This document shows positions 9,822 through 21,019 of a stretch of 64,000 nt of DNA, one piece after another. Location: positions 1,860,001-1,924,000 of the forward strand of contig OZ017760.1 of NCBI GenBank assembly GCA_963969365.1. Direction: 5' to 3'. The notes beneath the pieces were generated by a model. It saw nothing but the letters and a program-made list of their open reading frames with translations, was not told the DNA's origin and did no database searches. The stretch's first letter is position 1. The number at the start of each line of letters is the position of its first letter. Both the position numbers and the translations under genes were made by a program. Origin of the DNA: Asterochloris sp. CNOR1. Its lineage: Eukaryota > Chlorophyta > Trebouxiophyceae > Trebouxiales > Trebouxiaceae.

Positions 9822-12800
9822 TCAAACTGTAGTGACTGAGCAGGCCTGCATCTGCAGGGCTTCTGGGCAGGAATCAGAGTTAGAATTATTCTGTTGGTGC
9901 CAACTTCTGATGGCCTCACGGACCCTGGCTTCCAGAGCCTGAAGCTTGCAGGTGACCTGGACAGCAGCAGCAGCAGTCTGTCGATGGCGCAACATCCTCA
10001 ACAGAACAGCAGCTCTCAGGCTGCATGCAATCTGCATTGCCGCACAGTCACCTGTTGCTGTGTCGCAGCCTGAGAGGTTGCCAGTTCGTCAGCCAAATCT
10101 GTGAGGGCAGGTGCAGCCTGCTGACAGGCGGCCAGCAGGCCTTTGACAGAGGCCTGCGATGGTGACACCTGCAGCAGCACTTGGCCCTTGATGGTGTGGA
10201 TGTTTTGCATGACACAGTCGACCAAACAAAGGTGGTGGATCTTTACCTCTGCATGATCCTGTGCTGCCAGCAGCCGCAGCAGGGCCTGCCTGCCATGCTC
10301 TATCGGCTGGCTGCTGCTGCAGGAAAAATCTGTTGCAGCCCCGCTGCATGTTGCAACCACATGAGCCAGCAGGCTGGCCTGCACCGTCACATGGGCGCCT
10401 GTGAGAGCTTATGCACTGTCAAGCAACACCTGGGACCGCAAGACATAGGGCAGGGAGCGCTGTGGTGATGCTCTGAGTGGAACTTGATGCTGAAAGTTTG
10501 TAAAGGGGTGAATGTGAAGGCCAAGCCTGCACTTGAGTGGCAGTACCTGCTCCCTCTGCCACACGCTGCACTGCCTGAGGTGCTGACTCAGGGCACCGAT
10601 CTTCAGGAGCAACAGTTTTTGCTCAGCCTGCCATCTGCAGACATCAACCTGCTGCTTGGTGACAGGCTCTGCGCGGCCCAGCTGCATGAAAGCGCCCTGC
10701 AGGTGTTCAAGCAGGAGGCAGATGCCACCAAGGGAGAAGCACCTCTCCCAACGAATGAACACATGCAGAGCCCTTGCTGGCCCAAGCACTCAGCTCAGCA
10801 TGATGCCCCACAAAAACACTGCACCTCTGCAATAACCTTTTAAGGCGCTGCCTCAGCACCCCATCCCTGGTGACTGCAGGGGCCAACCCGCTAAGCACGC
10901 TCTGCCAAGAGGGCAGTGCGCCAATGCTGACAGCGTCCACCTGTACAGCAGATCACAGCATTCTGTCAGATGCTCAGCCACATCAGTTTCTGCCCTGCAT
11001 GCCCCGATCATGACGAACTGTACCACATCTCACAACCTCTGGTGCTATGTGTCCCACTTTTGCATGTTGGCAGCCGACTGATATGGCAGCCCTCGGCTGC
11101 TGCTGGTGCATCCTGGTCCAAAAGAGGCACGGATGAAGATCACTGACATAGAGCCCAGAAAGATGTGGCTACCCTGAGGTGGTGGGCAACCAGGGAACCA
11201 GTGCGAGCAAGGCGGTCATGGTCAGGGACCCTGACGCAAACCCATGACCCGATGCAAGAGATGTGGAATGTGATGCCCACCTCGGGATCCCCATCTGCAC
11301 TGCTGCAGGCTCCCCACTGCCCTGCAGCCCCCTGGGCTTGCCTCACAGTCTCCTGCACAAAATGCAACGCTTCTGACAATGGCCAGTGCACACAAAACAC
11401 GCAGCACATGTTGCCCGACTTTGGTCATATAGCAAATCAGCACAGGTCTGAAGGAAACCTTCAGCAGTCTGGAGCAGGGGTACTGCAGCGTCTCACATCT
11501 GACATCATGCCTTGAACAGCGAGACACAGGCAGGGCAACAGAATTCCATTGGTTTTGACAGTAGCCAAATCAGAAGGTGGTGCCCCACATGCACATGCAA
11601 CTTGTGAAGGCCACAGCAGCGCAGCCTTCCTTTGCAGGGTGCAGCACCTCACCTCCTGTCTGTCAGCTTCCACAACTGTCGGGGGCAACAACTGTCCTGA
11701 GGCTGGCAGCACGCTGGCAAGGCTGCTGAGGCCTTGTGCGGCCTGAGCCACCCTCTCAGCAGCACCAGCAATCTGTATCTGCAAGTCATGCTGGGGTTTG
11801 AAGCTCAATGCTGTGCTCCAGAAAGCTGACAGGTTGTCTCCTGAGAGCTGGCTGGCCCTGGTTACACTCAGCATGACAGCCCCCCACCCACTCCCACTTG
11901 GCTTTTCTCAGCTGGGGAGCCTGGATGCGTCAGAGCTCACCTCCACTGCTGCAGCCGCCCGCTGATTGAGCAGGGCGAGGCTGGGCAGCATGGAGGCTCG
12001 CATTGTGACTGCCAACGCCGCCAGCACTGGTGCTAGCTGCCCAAGCTGCCCCTCCAACTGATGCACCCGGGCAGGATCCACCAGGGCGGCACCATCCCCC
12101 GTGCAGAGCCCTGGACATGGGAGCAGGCTGATCAGTAAGCAGGCCAGGTGCCGAAAGCAAGCACAAAGACGGTCCAAGAATGCAGCTACAAGATGGGAAC
12201 AGTCTCTGGAAGGCTCTGGCCTTCCACCAGTCAATGCGCACACTCCTTCTGCTGCTGCAACTGTCCAGAAGGGGAGGAGCCAACACATGTAGGGAGTAAC
12301 TCTCCCTTACCTGCCACAGTCAGATGGCTGCCATGCCTGAGGAAGCCATTCTGGCCTCGCTGCCTTAGGGGCACCTGCCAGCCAGCTTGCTCATGCATGC
12401 TGGTGCTGAAGGACGCATGCTCTGAGCCTGCTGCAGTGCTGTACACGGATGCTGTCGCTGCCCTGAGGTTGGCTGAATGCCGTAGGCTGCAAGCACAGCA
12501 CTCCGCTCTTTGTCAGTTGAGATGTAGCACAATCAAAGAACATGGCCCCAAGACAGCACTCCACCTGAGCTCTTGCGAAGCCAATGAGGTGGACTAGAGG
12601 TACATCATCAATTTCTGTACATGTGGCATCTGTGTGCATGCAATTTGTGGAGTGCTCTGCATCTATATGACGCTTGAGTTGTGGAAGCTTTGCTTCCTAG
12701 CATGGCACCCCTGCAGCAGTCCGCCTCAATGTGCGCGAGGCATACTAGTGGGGCACACACCTCTCAGCTCCATCCAGCCTGCCTGTAGCCTTCAGAATTT

Positions 12801-14621
12801 TGACCCCACAGCCAAGGCATTGCCCGGCCTGGCACGCCAGTTGTGGCCTTGCATGGAAAGTTGAAAAGCCACCATCTGTGCCCAGCACCCAAAGCCAGCA
12901 ACGTGTCCAGGCGCTCCTCTGGCGCATCATTACAGCATGCCCTGCGACAAGGCTTAGTCTGGTGCAGCATTCTACCCTGACGCCCCACGCCAGCTGACCT
13001 GTTGAGGCGCTGCCTGGCCTGGCGTGCCCATCGCAGTGTGGCCTGCAGCAAGGCTGCCTCCAGAGCCTGCCCTGTGCTCAGCTGCGCCATCAAGGGCCCC
13101 AGCTGCTGGACAGTCTGGTCCAGCACGCTAGTGGCCTCTGCCACAACCTCCTGTGTGGCCTGCAGCAACAGAGTACCTAAGTGCCAGCTGCCACAACCTC
13201 CTGTGTGGCCTGCAGCGACAGACTACCTAAGTGCCAGCTGCCAAGGCCACTGTCAGCAAGGCAAGAGCCTGTGGCGTCTGCAGGACAGGCAGGGCTTTTC
13301 TGCCAGCAAAGCAGTATCAGACAGGTGTGTGAGTCAAACAGCAGCAGATGATGAGTAGTGCATGGCTGGATGACCATCAGAGGCTGCAATAATTTGGTGG
13401 GGGGGGGCATGCCACAGGACAGGGCGGCGCTTGCAGCAGAATCATTGCTTGCAGCAGACATCATTGAACTGTTATCTCTGCCTGTGCCAGGTATCTGTGA
13501 AAGGTACAGGCAATAGGGTCGCCACTCACTCCACGGAAGTCACCTGTATCTGCCCCTGCGCCAGCACGATCTGGCGGTCCAGCTGGGCATTGCGCATCTG
13601 CATCATCCTGAGCCGCTCAGCGCTGAGGCCTGCTGCTGCTCCGGCCTGACTGGGTGGCACCGCGGGTGCCCTCTCAAGCAGGCTAGCTCCGCCCACCTCC
13701 CCTGAGCCTGCACGGTGTGCTAAGCTGCAGCTCGTACTGCTGGGCTCGCTGCAGGCTATGGCCAGCAGCTTGTTGAGGTAGGCCACTTCACCCTTCAGGG
13801 CAGCGTTATCAGATTGCAGCTGCTCCTCCCTTGCGTTGGCCTGAGAGGCAGCCCTGCACCGCATTCAAGAAAGACAAGCGTCCTGCGAACAAGTATGAAT
13901 ATGATATGACATGGGCTCCAGTGCAGATGCAAACATGCTTAAGTCGCGCTCTGAACATTGTACTATAAGGAGTCGACAAGCAGGCGTGTATAGATGCGCC
14001 AAGTGCACTGTCAGATACAGCAGCTGTTTCCCAGACAGCACTGCTGCAGCAGCAAGTCCTCCATTGGAGTAGCTCATGAGCCGTTATGTGCAGCAGGCTT
14101 CACTGAGTGCCCTGCAGGGACAGTAGGCTGCCAGCAACTGCAAAGGTGAATGGCACTTACTGTGCTGTGGCCGCCTGCTGCTCCAGCCTGTCAATGGTGA
14201 TGCCCATGCTGACAATGCCAGTCCTGGCAGATCCCTCTCCCCTGCTGATTGTTCTGCTGGCAGCAGGCCTGTCTGCAGGCCGGCAAGTCCTGACACAGCT
14301 GGCAGCAGCTGCCTGAGGTGTGGGCTGAGCAGCAGCAGAGCTGGCCTCTCTGCTGTCAGGCGTGGGTAGTGCTGCCTCAAGCGCAGCATTGCTGGTGACT
14401 CTGCGGGTGGCAGTGCACCTGGTGGCACCTTTTGCCGTCAGCTCTGTTCCTGGTTTTCTGAAAGGCTTTGCTGCTGTAGATGCCAGCTTCCCAGAATCTG
14501 CTCCTGCAAGGGGCAGCGATCTCCTGCTTGGCACAAAAGGCTGAGCCCCTCCCACACCAGCCTGCAGCTGCAGCTTGTGCAGCTTGATGTGCATGGCTTG
14601 CTTCTCATTCTGATCCATCAT
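9822..14621 (-). CDS. Ala/Gln-rich helical (coiled-coil) protein, unknown function
   Basis: I do not recognise a family. Probable exons 5' to 3': 14621-14161 (ATG at 14621), 13853-13544, 13159-12999, about 12115-11941, 11874-11653, 10710-10550, 10378-10247, 10170-10051, 10020-9822 (stop). The first three join with matching phase; later borders are less sure. The N-terminus is basic and Ser/Thr/Pro-rich with LHKLQLQAG near the start. From about residue 145 a run of short helical segments follows (ENALKGEV-like QSDNAALKGEVAYLNKLL, then AERLRMMQMRNAQLDRQI). The later exons share an Ala/Leu/Gln composition with a 'VLDQTVQQLGPLMAQLS'-type heptad look, as in microtubule- or centrosome-associated scaffolds. 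That role is only a guess from composition. A TTACA (TGTAA on the minus strand) at 9720-9724 could be the poly(A) signal. Confidence 0.6.
13141..13240. repeat. 50-bp tandem duplication spanning a 3' splice site
   Basis: 13141-13190 and 13191-13240 are two 50-bp units that differ at two bases. Each holds, on the minus strand, CTGCAG followed by GCCACACAGGAGG, which is the acceptor and start of the exon ending at 12999. The gene therefore has two near-identical acceptors 50 bp apart; using the outer one would shift the frame (50 is not a multiple of 3). Confidence 0.93.
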
Positions 14622-14949
14622 GTTTGGTGACCGTAACAGCAACACACGACTGCAGGGCACGACTGCAGGGCAAAAGTCTAGGAGCCATGGTCAAGCGTCG
14701 GCTTCGGCTGTGGTGTCCATCAAGGCGCGCACGACATGGAAGCCACCTACGGAACTGATGCTCATGTAGCTCACCCTTTGGTACAGAAGCAATTCTTGTC
14801 ATTGATGGAACCTGACGCTGGGTAGCAACACAAGATGCCAGCATATTGTCCATGAGGCCCCGCCACACCTCTGTGGATACCAGGCCGTGCTGCGTCTGAG
14901 GAACAGTTGTTATCAGGCAGCTGACCTGCATTGAGTCCCGCAGGCAGCC
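14622..14949. promoter_or_regulatory. Divergent intergenic region (helical-protein gene / MRS2)
   Basis: 328 bp between the two divergent ATGs (14621 minus, 14950 plus). It must hold both promoters unless either gene has upstream non-coding exons. No TATA-like box was recognised. Confidence 0.4.
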
Positions 14950-17900
14950 ATGATGGGCACAGAGTTCAACAGCCTTCACAGTGCCCGGCTGCAGCAGCAA
15001 GGGACCAGCATGACTGGGGGCCATAATGCCAGCCTCAGGGTGCAGCGTACTCCAGGATCCACGCGAACCCGCTCCACCACAGGAGGCAGGCAGTGGGTCA
15101 AAATCAATGCTGCTGGCGAGATATCCTATGTGGAGGCAAGGCCCTGCCAGCTGCTGATGTCATTGCCAGGAGTCACTCCAGTAGGCTGAAGTAGCTTCCC
15201 TCATCAGTCTCTCAGAGAGGCTGCTGTCATGCTTTAGGGCCAGGCGACTGCCTTGTGTGCCCTCTGCTGGTGCAGCTGGGCGAGCTGCTAATTTCTTGTG
15301 CCTGTGAACCGTTTCACCATCTCTGCGTGACAAAGAGTGGCATGCTCCTGCCCTGCTGCAGCCAGTTCTACGCAATTGCGCAAGTGAACATGCCCTGCCA
15401 CACTGCAGACGGCTCAGACATCTGTGCAAGGCACAGACCAGCATGCTGCTGCCCCGGCTGCAGGGCAACAAGCATGCTATCACCAGCAACCTCTCCCTGC
15501 ACTACCGCGATGTGAGGATGGTGGACAGTCTGGTGAGCACAGCATGCCATGATCAGCCAGGCCCCTTCTTGCCAGACACATGCATTTCAAGGATCCATGC
15601 TGGTTGCAAGCTGCACCAAGGAGCCACCTGCAGCCAATCATGCAGCAAATGGGTGCACAGCATGAGAGACCTGGCGTCAGCCAGCCTTCAGGACGGCGGC
15701 TTGCACTTCACGAGTGCCATGAGCTGATATCTTCGAGCTTGTTGACCGGGACCAGCTGACTGGGTCCAGGCCTCTGTCCTGCAGGACGCGCACGGCTCCC
15801 CTGTGCACTCAGCAGCGCTGCTCATCCGAGAAAATGCCCTTGTCGTGAAGTTCGACACTGTACGCATGATCATCGACGTGCAGAACGTCTACATTCTCAG
15901 CATACCCACGCCAGGCAAGCCCTGCTGCTTCTCAGCACCAAACATTGCATGAGGTCAGCACATAGGTTGCAGCCAGCCATCCCCACTGCGGCCACTGCCT
16001 GTGCATGATCTGCTGCGCGAAGGGTAGCTTGCTTTTGGCTAGCATGAGGGCTTAAAAAGAGAGTGCAGACCCCTCAAGTGCTGAAGGGGCTACAAGACAG
16101 TGCCAGCCACAGCAGGCGGGACGGGCATGTGCTGCTGCAGGTTCAGCGCACATTGCTGCCAGCCCTACAGCCGACAGCCCTTTTGTGAGGGATTTGTCAA
16201 CCCGGGTGGACAGCAGCTGCGACACCTCCTTCCTGGGCAGGTGAGCGCCCCCTTGCAGGCAACTGCTGGGGCTTGGGACAAGCAACGACTTGTGCAGGGC
16301 CTCGCATGCCGCACTGGCAGCTGACTGGAGATGAGTGGTGCTGTATCTGGTAGTAGCTCCTGACTGCATCACGCCTTCCAGCAGACATGCCCTGGGACTG
16401 AGCATCCCAGCAGAGGCGACCTTTGCATTCTGTTCAGGCACGATGAGAACCTGCACGTGGACTGGACGCTGCCCTTTGAGCTACGGGCATTGGAAGGGGC
16501 CCTGCACATGGCGGTTGAGGTGCTGGTGACTGACACGCTGCACGTTGAGGGCTGCATGCTGCCCAGCCTGGAGCGCCTGAGCCACCAGGTGAGGCTGTCT
16601 GGGCGGCCAGGGACAGGCATGCCACCCAGTGCCTCCTGCTGCGAGACTCATGGTGGCTGCATTGGCACTTGCACAGCCTACGGACCACCAGCCTCGTGAG
16701 CTTGAGCCACCAGGCGGGGCTGCGTGCAGGCCTTGGACATGCATGCTGGCCCCAGACGCAAGTGTCCATCAGTGCCTTTCTGAACCATGCCAGCCCAAGC
16801 TGCTGACTGCCCCGCCTTCAGCATGTCAGCCACCAGGTGTGGAGGATGGCTGGACTGCCACTGTGAGCACCAGAGCAGCGCCATGCTGGGCCTCGCCGGC
16901 TCACACTCCTGTTGCCATGTGCACGCAGCGACCAGCAACACACAGCACCTTGCCTGCCAGGTGTCCAGGAAGGAGTTGGAGCGGGTGCAGAAGCACAAGG
17001 GGCGCCTGCAGGAGCTGCTGCTGCGGGTGGACAGTCTCAAGCAGGTCAGCAGGCAGGGGGTTTCTCATTTGCATGCTGCCCAGGCTGGCCAAGCTGCTTG
17101 TGCCGCTGGCACCTCAGTATCACAAGCCTGCAGAGCTTGCTGAGGTCTGTCAAAGGCCAGAAAATTTGCCTAGTGGCCAGCCTGAAGCGGTGGGCAGGTC
17201 AGGGTTTGCTTGCTGCTCAGATTGGCCAAGCTGCCTCTGCCGGTGGGGCCCCACATCACCAGCCTGCTGCTTGCAGAGCTATTCATGGCAAGCCCCATTT
17301 CTGGTTGCATCTGCAGCTGCATGCGCTGCGTGAAGCAGTCTTTATTCAGACTTTGCTTTGTGAGCGAGGCGTCTGTGAGATGAACAGTCACATTGCACAT
17401 CTGAAAAGTCTCCACTCCCTGCCTCCTTGACTGGTGCTGGGTCATCTAGATGGGAGTGGAACCTGGCTGCACAAGCCGCTCAGGCCAGCCTGCCTCGAGG
17501 ATGAAGACAAAGGCCTTTTCGGCACGAGTTCTTCGCCGGGCTGCTGCTGTAGGTGCTTGAGGGCATCCTGGATGACGACGACGATATGGATGACATGTAC
17601 CTTGCCCGGAGGGCACAGCAGGCCGCCACAAGCACCACCTTTGATCAGGTCAGCAGCTGGCACCACCTTTGACCTGATCCGCTGCAAGCAACACCATGAA
17701 CAAAATGAGCAGGGGCCACCGTACCAGGTCAGCAGCTGTTGGGACTCCTTGCTGGACAGCCACCATTAGCCAAGTACAGCTTTGCAGGCTGCCCCCAGAG
17801 ACCCACAGCAGGGCATCTGCAGGCCAGGCTGTAGCAAAACCAGCAATGCACAGGGTATACATCAGACTCTGCAGGTTGAGGCAGCCTCAGGTCAATACTG

Positions 17901-20733
17901 GCTGCAGCCCATGACTTGCTGCAGGGCACGGCAGGGTCTCGGAAGGTACAGCAAGCTGTCTCAGCCCAGCAGGCAGTCATCAGAAACTACCCTGAGCTGG
18001 CCAGCCATGCCTGAGTGAGGCTTATGGTCCAGCGCTCAGCCTGAGCGTTGCAACAAGCACAGATCTGCCAGTAAAGCAACAGCTGGCAACACCTCTGGTT
18101 GCCACGTCTGTGTCTGGAGAAGATAGCCCACAGGCTCTCTGCACAGCAGCCTCAGTGACAGCCATGCCGATTCCAAAGTGGAATCCGGCCACAGGAGGTG
18201 ACGGCACCCTCCAGGCAGAGGCGCCACAAGAGAGCAGCAGCTTGCTCCTGGATCCCAGAACACGGTCTTGGATGCAGGAGGAGGCGCCACTGCCTGGCCA
18301 GCGGCAATGCAGAAGCAGCGGCCCCCGCACAGTGGAGGACCCAGAGTTTCAGGATAACCTGGCAGAAGTCCTGCGCCGCCTCACAGAACGTGAGGCTGTG
18401 GTTGGTGCATGCTTGCATAGGCTTGCTTTGTAAGTCTCCAAGAAGCCTTGTCTTCAGATCAGCCAGCAGTCCCCTTAACAAGCACAGCAGCCAAAGCTGG
18501 TGAGCAAGCTGACATGGTGCTGTGCAGCTGTATTCAGCATGCTGCCAGCACAACTATCTTGCTGTGCAGCCAAGACCAGGTCTGTCGCCAGCTTGCTTTA
18601 CGAGCTCCTGATCAACCCCTGTCATGCTGTGTAGCTGTGGAGAGCGACCTGCCGGCTGCACCCACCCCCAACAGCATGAACCGCAGCATCTCACTGTTCG
18701 CAGATGCTCGTCAGCGCAGTCAGCTAGGGGATGGCTATGGGTAAGTCTGCATGTTCCTGCCCAGTGCTGGGGTACAGCTGGGTATGTCACTGGCCAGCTA
18801 GGGACCCATCACAATGTCAGCAGATTTCTGCATGTGCTCTCTTGGAGCGCCACCTGCATGTGTAGCTGACCATAACAGAGGGCTTGCTTTTTTGTGGATG
18901 TCGCAGCGCTGCAGCAAATGTCAGCACCCAACGATATGGTGTTACACCAGTGCTGATGTGCAGGCTGTCCTTGCCACCATGCCAGCATGGCAAGGGTCTA
19001 CACTTTGCCTTGCGCTTGCCATCCTTGTTTTGCACAAGCGTTCGTCATCCCTGTTGAACAGCAAGGAGTGGTGTGCATGCCAGCCTACTGCTAACAGAGG
19101 CCTTGACTACACCCTGTGACATGCAGGGCTGAGATACTGCGGAGATATGGGCCAGAGACAGGTCAGGCATCATCTTTGCTGCATGTTGTTGTGACGGGCA
19201 GCTCGGGAGGTGGCAGGCCTGCTTGGCCACCACTTGCAAGGCTGCTTACGCCACACAGTTGCGGCAGTTGCTCTCCAAGTGCATGACACTGTGCAGCTTG
19301 TGCAGCGCAGAGGCGTCTGATTTCGATTCTATGTGGCCCCTCTTTGTCGATGCTCATCACATCGAGGGGTGCGAGAGCATGCTTGAAAGTTATTTCACCC
19401 AGGTAAAGCTGCATCTTCAGCCGTCTGCAGAGTGCCAACCAATTGTAGGCATTGAACCTGATGCTGTGCAGCTTCTGGCATCGCTGCTGCTTGAGGCACC
19501 TTTCCCTCAGATCCTTCACACCTGCGGTAGGTCTGCAGCAAAGTTAATGTGCAGCCTCTATCTGAGTCAGTGTTGCCGAGCAACCTGCATGGATGTCCTG
19601 CAGCAGACTCTGGCTGCAGTCTCTGCTCGCTCCACCTGGCCTGCTTGCTGCTCGTCAAGGCAATGCCCCCTTCAGACCTGTCGATTGCCCTTCTGCAGCT
19701 GCCTGTGCCTCAGCTGCGTCCTGCTTACATGCAGTGCTGCCTGCAATCTTGTCTGCCCTGTCTCATCATGAAGCCTTGCTGTCTGAGGTAGACTGCCCTG
19801 CGCATGAGTCCCTTTCTAAGCTGGCTCCACATGACTCAATGCTTGAGCACGTCACCGTCAACTGGACAGCAATTTGCAAAATGGGAATGAGCTGCAAATT
19901 GTGACAAATTGCATTGCCCTGCAGCTGAGCCAGATCCTCAGCCGACTACAGCAGCTCAGAGAGCGTATCAGCGCAGCTGAAAATTTGGTGGCACTGGAGC
20001 TGGACCACCGCCGTAACCAGCTCTTCACATTCAGAGTGGTGCGCAAGGACATGTCCCTCAAGGGCGACGGCGCTGGCAGCTTTCTCTGAGCATGCAAAGT
20101 GCCCCTTCCTGTCTTCCCAGTCAGCCTGAATGTCTGCAGGGCTGTGTGCATGCTTTGGCTGCAGGCACCTCTGCTGCAGCCACCTGTGACGGCCTGCACT
20201 CAAGTGAGCCCCCTTTTGCTGCAGGTCATCACTGTTATTACCAGTGTTGTGTCTTTCGTCGCAGCTGTTGGCTCTGTTATGGGCATGAACCTCCATTTCA
20301 ATGTGGCCCCGACTCCCTGGGCGAGTCTGCTGAGCCACACTGCACCAGCTGCAGTAGCTCTGCATGTCATGAGCTGCTGATTGCTTTGCTTGATTTGTGA
20401 CAGTCTTGTGCATGCGCTTGCCGGCTGGCTACCCAGTTTGCTGCACCAGTTTGCTGCACCAAGTCTCACGCGCAGCCTTCTGCTGACCCTTGCTCCTGCC
20501 TCATGCAGTTAAGCTGGCTCCTTTGTGCAGCCATAACTTTAGGGCTGGCACTGCTTATGCTTGCTGGCACCTTTGCCTGGGCAAAGCAGCAGAGGCTCAT
20601 GTTTGTGCCTATGATAGCTGTCACTGTACCTTCAGTAAGTGGATATCAGGACCTCTACAATGCGCTCTGCAAAATGCATAGACTCAAGAACCTGACGGTG
20701 AACTGGTCTGTGATACAGGTCCATACAGCTTGA
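14950..20733 (+). CDS. MRS2/CorA-type magnesium transporter
   Basis: Two-TM Mg2+ channel family of plants, mitochondria and plastids. Clear exons: 14950 to about 15129, 15464-15532, 15784-15914, about 16150-16241, 16438-16588, 16961-17044, 17553-17648, about 18150-18430, 18648-18738, an exon ending at 19402, about 19930-20038, from 20225, and 20509 to the stop at 20733. Markers in order: HYRDVRMVD, LLIRENALVVKF, WTLPFELRALE, the helix from VSRKELERVQ, the acidic stretch DDDDDMDDMYLARRA, ESMLESYFTQ, LDHRRNQLF, then the pore: TM1 ends in the diagnostic Gly-Met-Asn (SVMGMNLHF) and TM2 is LLCAAITLGLALLMLAG. A Ser/Pro-rich insert precedes the ESMLESYF helix. The introns after 15129 and 15914 appear to use GC donors. 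Organelle versus plasma-membrane location cannot be told. A TGTAA at 20756-20760 follows the stop. Confidence 0.88.
16571..16848 (+). repeat. Three copies of an MRS2 exon end with its donor site
   Basis: 16571-16597 (GAGCCACCAG then GTGAGGCTG, the real donor) is repeated at 16696-16722 (GAGCCACCAG then GCGGGGCTG, donor changed to GC) and 16816-16848 (CAGCCACCAG then GTGTGGAGG). Spacing is about 120-125 bp. Confidence 0.72.
17041..17283 (+). repeat. Intronic tandem duplication downstream of an MRS2 exon
   Basis: 17041-17145 and about 17188-17283 share GGTCAG..GGGTTT, GCTGCxCAGxxTGGCCAAGCTGC and the following CCxCAxxATCACxAGCCTGC track. The first unit begins at the donor of the exon ending 17044. 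Confidence 0.65.
17632..17743 (+). repeat. Donor-spanning micro-duplications after the acidic MRS2 exon
   Basis: GCACCACCTTTGATCAG then GTCAGCAGCT at 17632-17658 is followed at once by a partial copy GCACCACCTTTGACCTGATC, and ACCAGGTCAGCAGCTG recurs at 17724-17739. Confidence 0.7.
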
Positions 20734-21019
20734 TGCAGTCTCTGCTGTCTGCCTATGTAAGTGCCTGGCTGAGACCACCACACCAAGACTTCTTTGCAAT
20801 CTATGCATTTCCTCATAGTCTGCATGTTTTGAACGCTAGTTGCACAATCTTGCAATCAGCAGCATGAAGTGATGAAGTATCCATTCTTGAACGAACGAAA
20901 TAGACAGCAAGGTGGTCAAGTGGTCGTCAGCATGAACCATGAAGCATTCACACCAGTGGCATTGCCAGTGTGGCAAATTACAGCGAACTCAAGGGGCAGA
21001 GGCAGGGCATGTACATGCA
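20734..21019. other. Convergent 3' intergenic spacer
   Basis: 286 bp between the MRS2 stop (+) and the WW-gene stop (-). Apart from the TGTAA at 20756 nothing was recognised. Confidence 0.5.

Noticed and set aside
10484-10843. 119-residue plus-strand open frame
   Set aside because: The opposite strand encodes an exon with a good donor (GTACTG) and matches the composition of the neighbouring minus-strand exons.
16434-16769. Minus-strand open frames opposite the MRS2 exons
   Set aside because: The plus strand carries the clear WTLPFELRALE exon; the reverse frames are shadows.
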